Shown here: positions 55,083 to 64,000 of the stretch, one piece after another
Layout: each line of letters starts with the position of its first letter
Numbering within the stretch: position 1 is the stretch's first letter
Assembly (NCBI RefSeq): GCF_947499585.1
Contig: NZ_CANMOO010000002.1
Coordinates: 1-64,000 of the forward strand
Source: an uncultured Allomuricauda sp.
GTDB lineage: Bacteria; Bacteroidota; Bacteroidia; Flavobacteriales; Flavobacteriaceae
Direction: 5' to 3'
Length of the DNA: 64,000 bases
The notes under the pieces: model-generated
Told to the model about the DNA's origin: nothing
Seen by the model: only the letters and a program-made list of their open reading frames with translations
The model's database searches: none
Program-made: the position numbers and the translations under genes

Positions 55083-55247
<165 letters not shown>

Positions 55248-55317
55248 ACGGGAATATTCGGCATAATATTTGTGATTAATTTGTAGTCATTTCTATGAAC
55301 TCAAAAAAAAGATTACT

Positions 55318-55905
55318 ATGAAAAATTTAAAACTATTAACACTAACTGCTCTCGCAGTTACTTTCTTGGCATCCTGCAGCTCTGTTAGGGTTATTGCCGA
55401 CTATGATAAAGAAGCGGATTTTAAAACCTATAAGACTTATGCCTTTTATAAAACAGGTATAGACAAGGCCCAAATATCTGATTTGGACAAAAAACGAATT
55501 CTAAAAGCTATTGATACCGAAATGAGTTCTCGCGGTTTTGTAAAATCCCAACAACCAGATTTATTGGTGAATATTTTTACGAAAGAACGCGAGCAAGTAG
55601 ATGTGTACAACAATAACTTTGGCTGGGGCGGCTGGGGTTGGGGTGGCTGGGGCTACGGAGGTTTTTACAACCCATGGCTTTGGGGCCCAGGTGGAGGTTT
55701 TGGAAATAATGTGAGTACCAGAACTGAAGGTTCTTTGTACATAGATTTGATAGATGCCAAAAACAAAGGATTGGTTTGGCAAGGTCGTGGTGTAGGCACC
55801 TTAAATAACACTAAAAATATTGATAAAAAAGAGGAACGAATTCGTGAGTTCGTAGCAAACATTCTCAAAGAATATCCGCCATCTACCGAGATTGCAGCAA
55901 ACTAA
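55318..55905 (+). CDS. DUF4136 lipoprotein with Gly/Trp insert
   Basis: A 195-residue lipoprotein (Cys20 in FLASCSS). The DUF4136 pattern is DYDKEADFKTYKTYAFY at the start and LYIDLIDAKNKGLVWQGRGV near the end. Between them (about 100-130) lies a loop rich in Gly, Trp, Tyr and Phe (GWGGWGWGGWGYGGF), typical in nature for this family and likely disordered. Single gene with its own terminator. Role unknown. Confidence 0.85.
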   Translation: MKNLKLLTLTALAVTFLASCSSVRVIADYDKEADFKTYKTYAFYKTGIDKAQISDLDKKRILKAIDTEMSSRGFVKSQQPDLLVNIFTKEREQVDVYNNNFGWGGWGWGGWGYGGFYNPWLWGPGGGFGNNVSTRTEGSLYIDLIDAKNKGLVWQGRGVGTLNNTKNIDKKEERIREFVANILKEYPPSTEIAAN

Positions 55906-55913
55906 AAAATTTA

Positions 55914-55938
55914 AAACCGCCCTTGAGGCGGTTTTTTT
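55914..55938 (+). terminator. Terminator of the DUF4136 gene
   Basis: ACCGCC-CTTGA-GGCGGT flanked by A and T runs, then TTTTTT. Confidence 0.88.
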
Positions 55939-56006
55939 ATACCCACTTACCAACTAACAAGAAACACATTGTGATTTTGTATCTTTATGGTGACTAAAAA
56001 AGTGCA

Positions 56007-57764
56007 ATGAATTACGAATCCAATCCCATTCTAGACAAGCTTCCAGAGCATCTAAAACAGTTCATAAAGCCTCAGAATTATGATGACTATTCTGCTATTA
56101 ATCAGGCAGTGTGGCGCTATGTAATGAGGAAAAATGTGGACTATTTGAGTAAAGTGGCCCATAAATCATATGTGGATGGTTTGTTGAAAACAGGAATTTC
56201 CATAGATCATATTCCTAACATGTATGGCATGAACCGTATTTTAAAAGAGATTGGTTGGGCAGCGGTTGCCGTTGATGGTTTTATTCCTCCTTCTGCATTT
56301 ATGGAGTTTCAGGCATATAACGTATTGGTCATTGCCTCAGACATTAGACAACTCGAAAATATTGAATATACCCCAGCTCCAGACATCATTCATGAAGGGG
56401 CAGGACACGCTCCTATAATTGCAAATCCTGAATACGCTGAATATTTAAGACGATTTGGGGAAATTGGCAGTAAAGCCATTTCAAGTGCCAAAGATTATGA
56501 GCTCTACCAAGCTGTAAGGCATCTTTCCATTATCAAAGAAGCAACAGGAACCTCACAAGAAGAAATAGACAAGGCCGAAAAGCATATTGAAGACTTACAG
56601 GAAAATATGGGCGTACCTAGTGAAATGGCCCTTATCCGAAACCTTCATTGGTGGACAGTGGAATACGGTTTAATTGGCACGCTGGATAATCCAAAAATTT
56701 ATGGTGCTGGTCTACTATCATCTATTGGGGAAAGTAAATGGTGCATGCAAAGTGATGTAGTTAAAGAACCTTACACCATTGAAGCAGCCCAAAAAGCCTT
56801 TGATATTACCAAACCACAACCGCAACTTTTTGTCACTCCTCATTTTGCCCATCTAAGCCAAGTATTGGAGGATTTTGCAAACACCATGGCTTTACGTACC
56901 GGAGGGCTATCTGGAATACAAAAATTAATAGATTCCAAAGCTCTTGGAACCATTGAGCTTAGTACGGGGCTTCAAGTATCAGGACAGTTCAATTCGGTTA
57001 TTGAACATAATGGCAAACCCGTTTACATACGAACGGTAGGTCCTACAGCATTGGCTTATCGCGAAAAAGAACTCGTTGGACACAGCACTGAGCAACATTC
57101 GGAAGGCTTTGGCTCCCCTATTGGCAAGTTAAAAGGCATCAACCTTGCTATTGAGGATATGGGTCCTCGTGATTTAAAAGCATACAAAATTTTTGAAGGG
57201 GAACAGATTTCATTAGAATTTGAAGGAGGTGTGAACATAGAAGGCACTATAGTCACCGGAACCCGAAATCTACAGGGTAAAATCATCTTGATCACCTTTA
57301 AAGATTGTAAGGTTACCTATGATGGAACGCATTTATTCCTGCCCAATTGGGGGCTATACCATATGGCTGTTGGCCAAAAAGTAGTTTCCGCTTTCAATGG
57401 TCCTGCAGATTTAAACAGTTTTGACCTTACCTCACATGAGCTAACAGAAACCACCATTAAATCCGAAAAAAACACCGAAAGAAAACAATTGGAGCTATAC
57501 TACGCTCAAATCAGGGATTTTAGGGAGGGTGTAAATACTACTATTTCTAGAAATAAGGTTTTTCAAGAACTCAAGAAAGACCACCCAGATGATTGGCTTT
57601 TACCTACAGAGCTTTATGAGTTGGCCAAAAAGAGCGATGACAAGGAGTTTCAACAAGAAATACTAGTACATTTGGAAACGGTTAAACTGAATAACCCAAA
57701 GGTGGGGCATTTAATTGATGATGGCGTAGGTTTAATCAATAAGAGTTTTTCCCATAGCCTCTAA
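56007..57764 (+). CDS. Aromatic amino acid hydroxylase with long C-terminal domain
   Basis: A 585-residue pterin-dependent monooxygenase, probably phenylalanine 4-monooxygenase. The catalytic domain (about 20-330) has the iron ligands H129 and H134 (IIHEGAGHAPI) and E219 (WWTVEYGLIGT). The last 250 residues (from about 335, SKALGTIELSTGLQVSG) are a separate beta-rich then helical region without counterpart in the classic bacterial enzyme of about 270 residues. I recall that Bacteroidota versions are long. Its 3' end overlaps the convergent DUF4230 gene by 33 nt. Confidence 0.9.
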   Translation: MNYESNPILDKLPEHLKQFIKPQNYDDYSAINQAVWRYVMRKNVDYLSKVAHKSYVDGLLKTGISIDHIPNMYGMNRILKEIGWAAVAVDGFIPPSAFMEFQAYNVLVIASDIRQLENIEYTPAPDIIHEGAGHAPIIANPEYAEYLRRFGEIGSKAISSAKDYELYQAVRHLSIIKEATGTSQEEIDKAEKHIEDLQENMGVPSEMALIRNLHWWTVEYGLIGTLDNPKIYGAGLLSSIGESKWCMQSDVVKEPYTIEAAQKAFDITKPQPQLFVTPHFAHLSQVLEDFANTMALRTGGLSGIQKLIDSKALGTIELSTGLQVSGQFNSVIEHNGKPVYIRTVGPTALAYREKELVGHSTEQHSEGFGSPIGKLKGINLAIEDMGPRDLKAYKIFEGEQISLEFEGGVNIEGTIVTGTRNLQGKIILITFKDCKVTYDGTHLFLPNWGLYHMAVGQKVVSAFNGPADLNSFDLTSHELTETTIKSEKNTERKQLELYYAQIRDFREGVNTTISRNKVFQELKKDHPDDWLLPTELYELAKKSDDKEFQQEILVHLETVKLNNPKVGHLIDDGVGLINKSFSHSL

Positions 57765-58358
57765 TGCTTTAGCTGAGTCAATCTTTTCCTGACCATAGGT
57801 CAAAGTCCAACCTAAGGTGTTTGTAAGCATATAAATTCTAGAAAGTTCGCTGATCAACCGATTTTCAGCATTGGATTTTAGTGATGAAGCACTTACTTTT
57901 TTAAGCAATGAGGTGGTTACATTTTGCTTTATGGCATTGTAATCTTCAGCCTTAAATGGGTTAAAATAATCTGCCGTCACATCATAATATTCAAAATCAG
58001 GATTGATTTTGATTTCAGGTTCAGGGATAACTTTGATATGAATCATTTTTTGAGCTTCATCCATTTCATATTCAATCTGGGAAAGATCATATGAAATTGT
58101 GGCCTCTGCATTTACAACAACCAAAGCTTTCTTATCCGCAGTGACCAATGCACCAAACAATTCTTTAGAATCGGCATAATTATAAACCTCAACAAAATGT
58201 CCTTCGGTTACAATCAGTTTGGATACCTGCTTTAATTCTTGCTGAATAAGCATTGTATTTTCCTTTAGAATCGACTGCTGCGCCCTATCATCAGCGTAGG
58301 ATTTATAAATCAACACAGATGCTAAGGCAATGATCGCTCCAACGAGTACTTTTTTCAT
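57732..58358 (-). CDS. DUF4230 protein
   Basis: A 208-residue membrane-anchored protein (helix 1-20) with a periplasmic DUF4230 domain (about 45-190; KLIVTEGHFVEVYNYADSKE, VVVNAEATISYDLSQIEYEM, KVIPEPEIKINPDFEYYDV). Its 3' end overlaps the aromatic hydroxylase stop, tail to tail. The gene directly upstream on the same strand is the GSCFA gene, with no intervening base between stop and start. Function unknown. Confidence 0.85.
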   Translation of the reverse strand: MKKVLVGAIIALASVLIYKSYADDRAQQSILKENTMLIQQELKQVSKLIVTEGHFVEVYNYADSKELFGALVTADKKALVVVNAEATISYDLSQIEYEMDEAQKMIHIKVIPEPEIKINPDFEYYDVTADYFNPFKAEDYNAIKQNVTTSLLKKVSASSLKSNAENRLISELSRIYMLTNTLGWTLTYGQEKIDSAKALEAMGKTLID

Positions 58359-59315
58359 TTAGGCAAATTTCATAAAAGGATACCTTTCTTTAAGATACGT
58401 AATTTTCGTCTGAAGCGACTTTTTAAACTTTTGATGTTCTTCAGAATCAGGATTAAAAGCTCGGTGTTGCAGGCCTTTTTGAATCGCCTCCACCTCTTCC
58501 ATAACCGCATAAGATCGTGAGGAAATCCAACTAGATTTAAATTTCTCCCAGATGTAATCAATGGCCAGTTCGTTAGGATGCACCATATCCTTTCCGTAAA
58601 AACGATAGTCTCGTAATTCGTCCATCATAATTTCATAAGATGGAAAATAAATCTCTCTCGACTGCGCTCGAGATGACAGAACACCATGAAGGGCAGTAAT
58701 CAAATGCGATTTGCTTTGTTGATTTTCCGTAAAGCCATCTTTTAAATGCCGTACCGGGGAAATTGTAAAAATTACTTGCGCACTTTCATTTACAGAATGC
58801 ACCAATTCAATCAATCTTGCGAGGCTATTTTTAATCACTTCTATGGACAACAATTCTTTAGAAAACTCCTTTTGGGGAACCTTATGACAATTGGCAACAG
58901 CCTTTTTAGTGCTATTGTACCTATATACCCATGCAGTACCCAAAGTAATAATGATGTGGGTAGTCTGCTCTAGTTGTTGCTTGGTTTCTTTAAGACCTTC
59001 ATTTAAATTTTGAAGTAATATACTCTTAGAAGTGGCACTATTATCAGAATGAGCATCAAAACAATGCCAAATGCCATGATGTTCAAAAACTTCGCTTTCT
59101 TGATAATTGCAATTTTCAATGGCACGTTCCACTAAATTTTCGATGGCCAAAGGGTGGAATAAGATTCCGAATGGGTTCTGGAGTTGTTGAAACTTAAAAT
59201 ACTCCAGTTTTTCACCAATATTTTCTACAAAACAAGAACCCAACAGCAGTAGTTTACTCTGATAATCTATTGAATTTTCAGATTTTATAAGAGGGACTGT
59301 GGTTTGGAGTTTCAT
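58359..59315 (-). CDS. GSCFA-domain protein with an in-frame repeat insertion
   Basis: A 318-residue SGNH-like protein: LLLGSCFVENIGEKLEYF is the GSCFA signature, IITLGTAWVY a core strand and DMVHPNELAIDYIWEKF the His-Pro-Asn block typical of SGNH hydrolases. Positions 58656-58678 are a type B dispersed repeat; it encodes LSSRAQSREI between LHGV and YFPSYE and looks inserted in a loop without breaking the frame. Family members are thought to act on cell-envelope glycans, which is not proven. Confidence 0.85.
   Translation of the reverse strand: MKLQTTVPLIKSENSIDYQSKLLLLGSCFVENIGEKLEYFKFQQLQNPFGILFHPLAIENLVERAIENCNYQESEVFEHHGIWHCFDAHSDNSATSKSILLQNLNEGLKETKQQLEQTTHIIITLGTAWVYRYNSTKKAVANCHKVPQKEFSKELLSIEVIKNSLARLIELVHSVNESAQVIFTISPVRHLKDGFTENQQSKSHLITALHGVLSSRAQSREIYFPSYEIMMDELRDYRFYGKDMVHPNELAIDYIWEKFKSSWISSRSYAVMEEVEAIQKGLQHRAFNPDSEEHQKFKKSLQTKITYLKERYPFMKFA
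58656..58678 (-). repeat. Type B dispersed repeat inside the GSCFA gene
   Basis: TCTCGACTGCGCTCGAGATG followed by ACA (plus-strand reading), same family as 46654-46671 and 52785-52810; it contributes the residues SSRAQSRE to the protein. Confidence 0.72.
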
Positions 59316-59334
59316 TTTGGAAGTATCCGTTCAA

Positions 59335-59994
59335 CTATCTGCAATTTTCTAAATCCTTAATCATTTCTTTGTATTGAGATTCTAGCTGTATTTCCAACTG
59401 GTTCACAAATTTTAAAATTCGACCCAAATCATCTATAGATTGATTTCGCAAAGCTTCCGTGGCTTTATCAATCTCATTTTGAACCAAATTCTGGGTATTG
59501 TATATGCCCTCTAATTCGTAAAGGCATTCATACCCAAATTCATGAAATATTCCTGTAGATTTTGAGGTTTCCCATGCAATTCTGCTCAGTTCTGTAATAT
59601 CAAGGTTGATGTAGGTATCCCCCACATAATTGTACAAATCTGTGTCAACATAAGTGGAATCGGTTACCGTGAAAAAATCCCTGTATTTATCTTCAAAGGC
59701 ACTCATGGTTTTTGGCGAAACCAATAACTTACCTGAATTCTCTTTCTGTATTGCCTTAATAGCATCAAGGAAGAAAGTGATTTCTTGATTGTTTGTCCTA
59801 TTTTCTGCAAGCTGCTCTAAATTGGTATTGAGTTCGCCTTTTATTTTATCCAAAGCAATTTCGATATTGGCATTTGCCGTTTTTGAAGAATTCCAATCAT
59901 TGAACCAAATAGCAAGATTTATCCCTACAAAAATCAAGAAGATTTCACTAAGAATGTACTTCCAATTGATTTCTCCAAGTTTAATAAATCGCAT
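59335..59994 (-). CDS. DUF6090-family membrane protein
   Basis: A 219-residue protein with one N-terminal transmembrane helix (about 13-33; WKYILSEIFLIFVGINLAIW) and a helical periplasmic domain (40-215) with coiled-coil character. The sequence INLAIWFNDWNSSKTA is characteristic. Lies between alaS (3 nt gap) and the GSCFA gene (19 nt) on the same strand, possibly one transcript. Function unknown. Confidence 0.8.
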   Translation of the reverse strand: MRFIKLGEINWKYILSEIFLIFVGINLAIWFNDWNSSKTANANIEIALDKIKGELNTNLEQLAENRTNNQEITFFLDAIKAIQKENSGKLLVSPKTMSAFEDKYRDFFTVTDSTYVDTDLYNYVGDTYINLDITELSRIAWETSKSTGIFHEFGYECLYELEGIYNTQNLVQNEIDKATEALRNQSIDDLGRILKFVNQLEIQLESQYKEMIKDLENCR

Positions 59995-59997
59995 ACG

Positions 59998-62622
59998 CTA
60001 TTCCATTTGATTGACCATTTCCTTTGCTCTTTTCAAAGCATCTGGAATACCTGAAGGATTTTTACCTCCAGCGGTAGCAAAGAAGGGCTGTCCACCTCCA
60101 CCGCCTTGAATATATTTACCCAATTCGCGAACGACATTCCCTGCATTCAATTTTCTATTGGACACCAATTCTTTGGAAATGTAACAAGACAACAGTGCTT
60201 TTCCATCATTTTCTGCCGTAAGCAATAAAAATAGATTGGAAAACTGACCCCCTATTTCAAAAGCCAGATCTTTAATTCCATTGGCATCTAAATCAACTTT
60301 TTTGGCCAAAAATTGAACCCCATTTACTTCTTCTAGTTCTGCAACTAAATCGCCTTTAAGTCCTTTGGCTTTATCTTTGAGCAGTTGCTCCACTTGCTTT
60401 TTAAGCGCAGTGTTTTCCTCCTGTAGTCCTGTTACCGCTTTTACTGGATCTTGTGCATTGTTTAGTAGGTCCTTAATCTCAAAAAGCATTCTATTGTTCT
60501 TAAAGTAGAACTCTTTTACGGCGTCTGATGTAATGGCCTCTATCCTTCTTATCCCAGCAGCAACAGCTCCTTCCGATACTATTTTAAAGTGCCAAATATC
60601 CGCTGTATTCTTTACATGGGTACCTCCGCATAGCTCAATGGATTGCCCAAACCGAACCGTGCGCACAGTGTCCCCATATTTTTCGCCAAACAATGCCATT
60701 GCCCCTTGATTCATCGCTTCTTGAATGGGCATATTTCTATGTTCTTCAAATGGCAACTGACCCTCTATTCGTGCATTCACAAAATTCTCAACACTTCTAA
60801 GTTCTTCTATACTCAACTTGGAAAAGTGCGAAAAATCGAATCGCAAATATTTAGAATGTACTGCTGATCCTTTCTGCTCCACATGTGCTCCCAAAACCTC
60901 ACGTAAGGCTTGGTGCAACAAATGGGTTGCAGTATGATTACTGGCCGTTCGCCAGCGCTGTTTTTTATCTACTGTAGCCTTAAATGTTCCAGAAACATCC
61001 TTTGGTAAATTCTCTGAGAAATGAACTATTTCATTATTCTCTTTTTTAGTGTCTATGATGTAAATAACATCTCGGTTTGCAGCCTCCAAGTATCCCTTAT
61101 CTCCTACTTGACCACCTCCTTCGGGATAAAATGGGGTGAGATTAAAGACCAACTGAAATTGTTCTCCTTCTTTTTTGCTGCTTACTTTTCGGTATTTCAC
61201 CAATTTTACCTCCGCTTCAAGACTGTCGTAACCTACAAATTCTTGTTCAGCATCATCCAAAAGTACAGTCCAATCCTCTTTAGAAACTTCGGAAGCTGCC
61301 CTGGAACGGTCTTTTTGTGCTTTCAAAGCTTTTTCAAAACCTTCGGAATCCAGTTGATATCCTTTTTCTTCTAAAATCAAAGCAGTCAAGTCAATGGGGA
61401 ATCCGAATGTATCATACAATTCAAAAGCTTTTTGCCCATCAATCGTTTTACTTTTTGAAGACTTTATAACCGAATCTAACAGCACCAACCCTTGTTCCAG
61501 TGTGCTCAAAAACGAATTCTCTTCTTCTTTGACAACATTCTCAATTAATTGATACTGCTCGCGAAGCTCAGGGAAGGCTTTACCCATGGTTTCACCCAAT
61601 ACTTTCACCAATCGGTAAATAAATGGTTTTTTGGTACCCAAAAAGGTAAACCCATAGCGTATGGCTCGTCTTAAAATCCTTCGGATTACATAGCCTGCAC
61701 CTGTATTACTGGGCAATTGTCCATCCGCAATTGAAAATGCGACGGCTCTAATATGATCCGCCACAACCCTAACGGCAATGTCCATCTCCTCATCTTTACC
61801 GTATTTGCGGCCAGTAATAGTCTCTATCTCGCGAATAAGTGGGGTAAATACATCTGTATCATAATTGGACTTCACATTTTGCAAAACCATACACAAGCGT
61901 TCAAAGCCCATTCCTGTGTCCACATGCTTTTCCGGAAGGTTTTCCAGTACGCCATTTGCTTTTCTATTGTATTGCATGAAAACCAAATTCCATATTTCCA
62001 CTACTAGAGGATGGTCTTGGTTCACCAAAGAGGCACCTGAAACTTTAGCTTTATCTTCTTTTGATCGTATATCTACATGGATTTCCGAACAAGGTCCGCA
62101 GGGGCCTTGATCTCCCATCTCCCAAAAATTATCCTTTTTGTTCCCCATGATAATTCGGTCTTCAGGAACAATGGCCTTCCATAACTCAAAGGCTTCTTTG
62201 TCCATTTCCAAATTATCTGCATCATCACTTCCCTCAAAAACAGAAACATAAAGACTGTCCTTGTCAATTTTATAAACTTCGGTTAATAACTCCCATGCCC
62301 ATTGTATTGCTTCCTTTTTGAAGTAATCGCCAAAACTCCAGTTCCCCAACATCTCAAACATGGTATGGTGGTAGGTGTCCTTGCCCACTTCTTCCAAATC
62401 GTTATGCTTACCGCTAACCCTAAGACATTTTTGGCTATCTGAAACTCGCTTGGATTTTGGAATGGAATTCCCTAAGAAAAACTCCTTAAACTGGTTCATT
62501 CCCGCATTAGTAAACATCAAAGTAGGGTCATCTTTCATGACCATTGGGGCAGAAGCGACTATTTTATGCTTTTTCTCTTTAAAAAAGTCTAAAAACTGAG
62601 CTCTAACTTCTTGGGATGTCAT
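59998..62622 (-). CDS. alaS: Alanine--tRNA ligase
   Basis: Charges tRNA-Ala. The 874-residue class II synthetase begins with the family sequence [20 protein letters not shown] and [13 protein letters not shown]; the editing domain has [12 protein letters not shown] and CGGTHVKNT, whose His and Cys residues bind zinc; the C-Ala domain ends [18 protein letters not shown]. Complete and of normal length. A divergent promoter region lies between it and the M23 peptidase gene. Confidence 0.97.
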   Translation of the reverse strand: MTSQEVRAQFLDFFKEKKHKIVASAPMVMKDDPTLMFTNAGMNQFKEFFLGNSIPKSKRVSDSQKCLRVSGKHNDLEEVGKDTYHHTMFEMLGNWSFGDYFKKEAIQWAWELLTEVYKIDKDSLYVSVFEGSDDADNLEMDKEAFELWKAIVPEDRIIMGNKKDNFWEMGDQGPCGPCSEIHVDIRSKEDKAKVSGASLVNQDHPLVVEIWNLVFMQYNRKANGVLENLPEKHVDTGMGFERLCMVLQNVKSNYDTDVFTPLIREIETITGRKYGKDEEMDIAVRVVADHIRAVAFSIADGQLPSNTGAGYVIRRILRRAIRYGFTFLGTKKPFIYRLVKVLGETMGKAFPELREQYQLIENVVKEEENSFLSTLEQGLVLLDSVIKSSKSKTIDGQKAFELYDTFGFPIDLTALILEEKGYQLDSEGFEKALKAQKDRSRAASEVSKEDWTVLLDDAEQEFVGYDSLEAEVKLVKYRKVSSKKEGEQFQLVFNLTPFYPEGGGQVGDKGYLEAANRDVIYIIDTKKENNEIVHFSENLPKDVSGTFKATVDKKQRWRTASNHTATHLLHQALREVLGAHVEQKGSAVHSKYLRFDFSHFSKLSIEELRSVENFVNARIEGQLPFEEHRNMPIQEAMNQGAMALFGEKYGDTVRTVRFGQSIELCGGTHVKNTADIWHFKIVSEGAVAAGIRRIEAITSDAVKEFYFKNNRMLFEIKDLLNNAQDPVKAVTGLQEENTALKKQVEQLLKDKAKGLKGDLVAELEEVNGVQFLAKKVDLDANGIKDLAFEIGGQFSNLFLLLTAENDGKALLSCYISKELVSNRKLNAGNVVRELGKYIQGGGGGQPFFATAGGKNPSGIPDALKRAKEMVNQME

Positions 62623-62672
62623 TGTAATTGCTAGGGTTTTATTAAATTTAACATTTTATACAAAACAATTTT

Positions 62673-62711
62673 TATATTTGTTTGTTTTGATTAAAAGAAT
62701 GCGCAAAAATA
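62673..62711. promoter_or_regulatory. Divergent promoter region of alaS and the M23 gene
   Basis: Plus strand TATATTTG (62673-62680) serves the M23 peptidase; minus strand TATTTTTG (62711-62704) serves alaS. Both are exact TAnnTTTG, and they lie 23 nt apart. Confidence 0.55.
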
Positions 62712-62726
62712 GGATAAAATCCCTTC

Positions 62727-63704
62727 ATGTCTAAAGTTAAGTACTATTACGATCCAGATACGCTTTCCTACAGGAAGATTGAACCTAAAAAGTCTAAAAA
62801 GTATCGGAATCTCTTCTTTTTCATAGTAGGCGCTGCTTTGTTTGGCCTTATTGGCCTTATTATATTGTTGAACACGAATTGGTTAAACACTCCAAAAGAA
62901 CTCTCTCTAGATCGTGAGGTTCATAATTATGAGCTTCAGTTTGAAATCTTGACAAGGAAAATGGAACAGATTGAGCAGGTTTTAGCCAACATTGAAGACC
63001 GAGACAACAACATCTATAGATTATATTTTGAAGCAAATCCCATACCTGAAGAGCAACGTAAGGCTGGTTTTGGTGGTATAAACAGATACAATTCCTTAGA
63101 AGGTTTTAATAATTCTGAAATCATTATCAATGCTACAAAGCGCTTAGATATTATTCAAAAACAAATGGTCATTCAATCCAAGTCTTTGGATGAAATTGCC
63201 AAATTGGCCGAAGAAAAGGAAAAGCTTTTAGCGGCCATTCCAGCGATACAACCTGTAAGAAATGAAGATTTAACCCGAATGGCATCTGGTTATGGATGGC
63301 GTTCAGATCCGTTTACCAAAGCTAGAAAAATGCATTGGGGCATGGATTTTACCGCACCAAGAGGTGTGCCAATTTATGCAACCGGTGACGGAACAGTTAA
63401 ACGGGCCGATAATAGATCTTCAGGATACGGGAAACACATTAGAATAGACCATGGGTATGGCTATATGTCCCTATATGCCCATTTAAGTAAATACAATGTT
63501 AGCAAAGGCCAAAAAGTAAAACGGGGAGATTTAATAGGCTTTGTAGGAAATACAGGCCGTTCAGAAGCTCCTCACTTACATTATGAGGTCTTTAAAGATG
63601 AGGAACGCATCAACCCTATTAACTTCTACTATGGAAGTTTGACGGCGGAAGAGTTTGAAAATATGCTCAAATTCGCCAACCAAGAGAACCAATCCCTGGA
63701 TTAA
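62727..63704 (+). CDS. M23-family peptidoglycan endopeptidase
   Basis: A 325-residue LytM-type zinc peptidase. A cytoplasmic start, a transmembrane helix (about 29-50), a coiled coil (about 60-95 and 140-165) and the catalytic domain (about 185-305) with H203-x3-D207 (MHWGMDF), H252 (YAHLSK) and H285 (HLHYEV), all zinc or catalytic residues. It cleaves peptide cross-links in the cell wall at the periplasmic side, in the manner of MepM-like proteins. The MerR gene starts within its stop codon (TAATG). Confidence 0.93.
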   Translation: MSKVKYYYDPDTLSYRKIEPKKSKKYRNLFFFIVGAALFGLIGLIILLNTNWLNTPKELSLDREVHNYELQFEILTRKMEQIEQVLANIEDRDNNIYRLYFEANPIPEEQRKAGFGGINRYNSLEGFNNSEIIINATKRLDIIQKQMVIQSKSLDEIAKLAEEKEKLLAAIPAIQPVRNEDLTRMASGYGWRSDPFTKARKMHWGMDFTAPRGVPIYATGDGTVKRADNRSSGYGKHIRIDHGYGYMSLYAHLSKYNVSKGQKVKRGDLIGFVGNTGRSEAPHLHYEVFKDEERINPINFYYGSLTAEEFENMLKFANQENQSLD

Positions 63705-64000
63705 TGTATGTAGATCTTCCTGAAAAACGATATTACGGCATTGGTGAAGTAGCCAAAGCGTTTGGCGTGAACACTTCTCTGATTCGGTTTTGGGAAAAAG
63801 AGTTTGATGTGCTTCAGCCTAAAAAGAATGCCAAGGGCAATCGAAAATTTACTCCACAGGATATTACAAATTTGCAATTGATTTACCACTTGGTAAAGGA
63901 ACGTGGGTTTACCCTGGAAGGAGCAAAAATCCATTTGAAAGAAGAAAAACAAAAAACCCTCTCCAATTTTGAAGTGGTCCAAAAACTGCAAAAAGTAAAG
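63704..64000 (+). CDS. MerR-family regulator, 5' part
   Basis: Runs off the window end after 99 codons. It begins MYVDLPEKRYYGIGEVAKAF and continues with VNTSLIRFWEKEFDVLQPKK and GNRKFTPQDITNLQLIYHLV, the winged helix-turn-helix of the MerR family, with the first coiled-coil residues after it. The start ATG overlaps the stop of the M23 gene by one base (TAATG), so it is translationally coupled. The effector domain is not in the window. Confidence 0.88.
   Translation, partial: MYVDLPEKRYYGIGEVAKAFGVNTSLIRFWEKEFDVLQPKKNAKGNRKFTPQDITNLQLIYHLVKERGFTLEGAKIHLKEEKQKTLSNFEVVQKLQKVK

Overview
The window is a chromosomal segment of a member of the Bacteroidota, most likely a marine Flavobacteriaceae. 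The clues are exact TAnnTTTG -7 promoter boxes with few Shine-Dalgarno sequences, two TonB-dependent receptors (one with the Bacteroidota ECF sigma/FecR/STN arrangement), GSCFA, DUF6090, DUF6607, DUF5522 and DUF4136 family proteins, and a lysyl-tRNA synthetase with a C-terminal extension. Genus cannot be fixed from this sequence. I saw no rRNA, tRNA, CRISPR array, transposase or integrase. Coding density is high and many operons end in clear hairpin terminators.

Layout. 0-14 kb is mostly core: putative porin, rnhB, a propeller-like lipoprotein, an OmpA-family protein, lipB, a small YqaE/Pmp3 membrane protein, a membrane-anchored LuxR-type regulator, a thioredoxin-like protein, lysS and an amidohydrolase. 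14.2-17 kb holds a ketosynthase III fused to a haem-oxygenase-like diiron domain plus an unrecognised partner gene. 17-22 kb is an ECF sigma/FecR/TonB receptor set. 22.3-26.5 kb is a same-strand run of SDR, FAD amine oxidase, AraC regulator and DASS transporter. 26.5-28 kb holds two paralogous acidic repeat proteins with matching 3' UTRs. 28-34 kb has a large zinc metalloprotease, small secreted proteins and a satD-DUF3307 pair behind three tandem operators.

34-41 kb is an accessory block of small redox and regulatory genes (NmrA-like, DUF1772, DUF5367, two AraC, VOC, a TetR/SDR pair with visible operators). 41-45.5 kb is a probable haem-uptake locus (DUF6607, TonB receptor, HmuY-like lipoprotein, DoxX-like protein). 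45.5-51 kb has a class III cyclase, a TetR-controlled alpha/beta hydrolase, a multi-pass membrane protein and an MFS transporter. 51.4-64 kb is again mostly core: hemL, a glucosaminidase, a PLP deaminase, aromatic amino acid hydroxylase, GSCFA, alaS, an M23 peptidase and the start of a MerR regulator. A family of short palindromic dispersed repeats is seen only from about 46 to 59 kb; one copy lies in frame inside the GSCFA gene.

The best candidates for undescribed biology are the ketosynthase-diiron fusion and its partner (14197-16950), the FDPY-repeat protein pair (26574-27964), and the satD-DUF3307 operon with its 28-bp-spaced operator triplet (32728-34143). Everything rests on reading the sequence; no database search was run.
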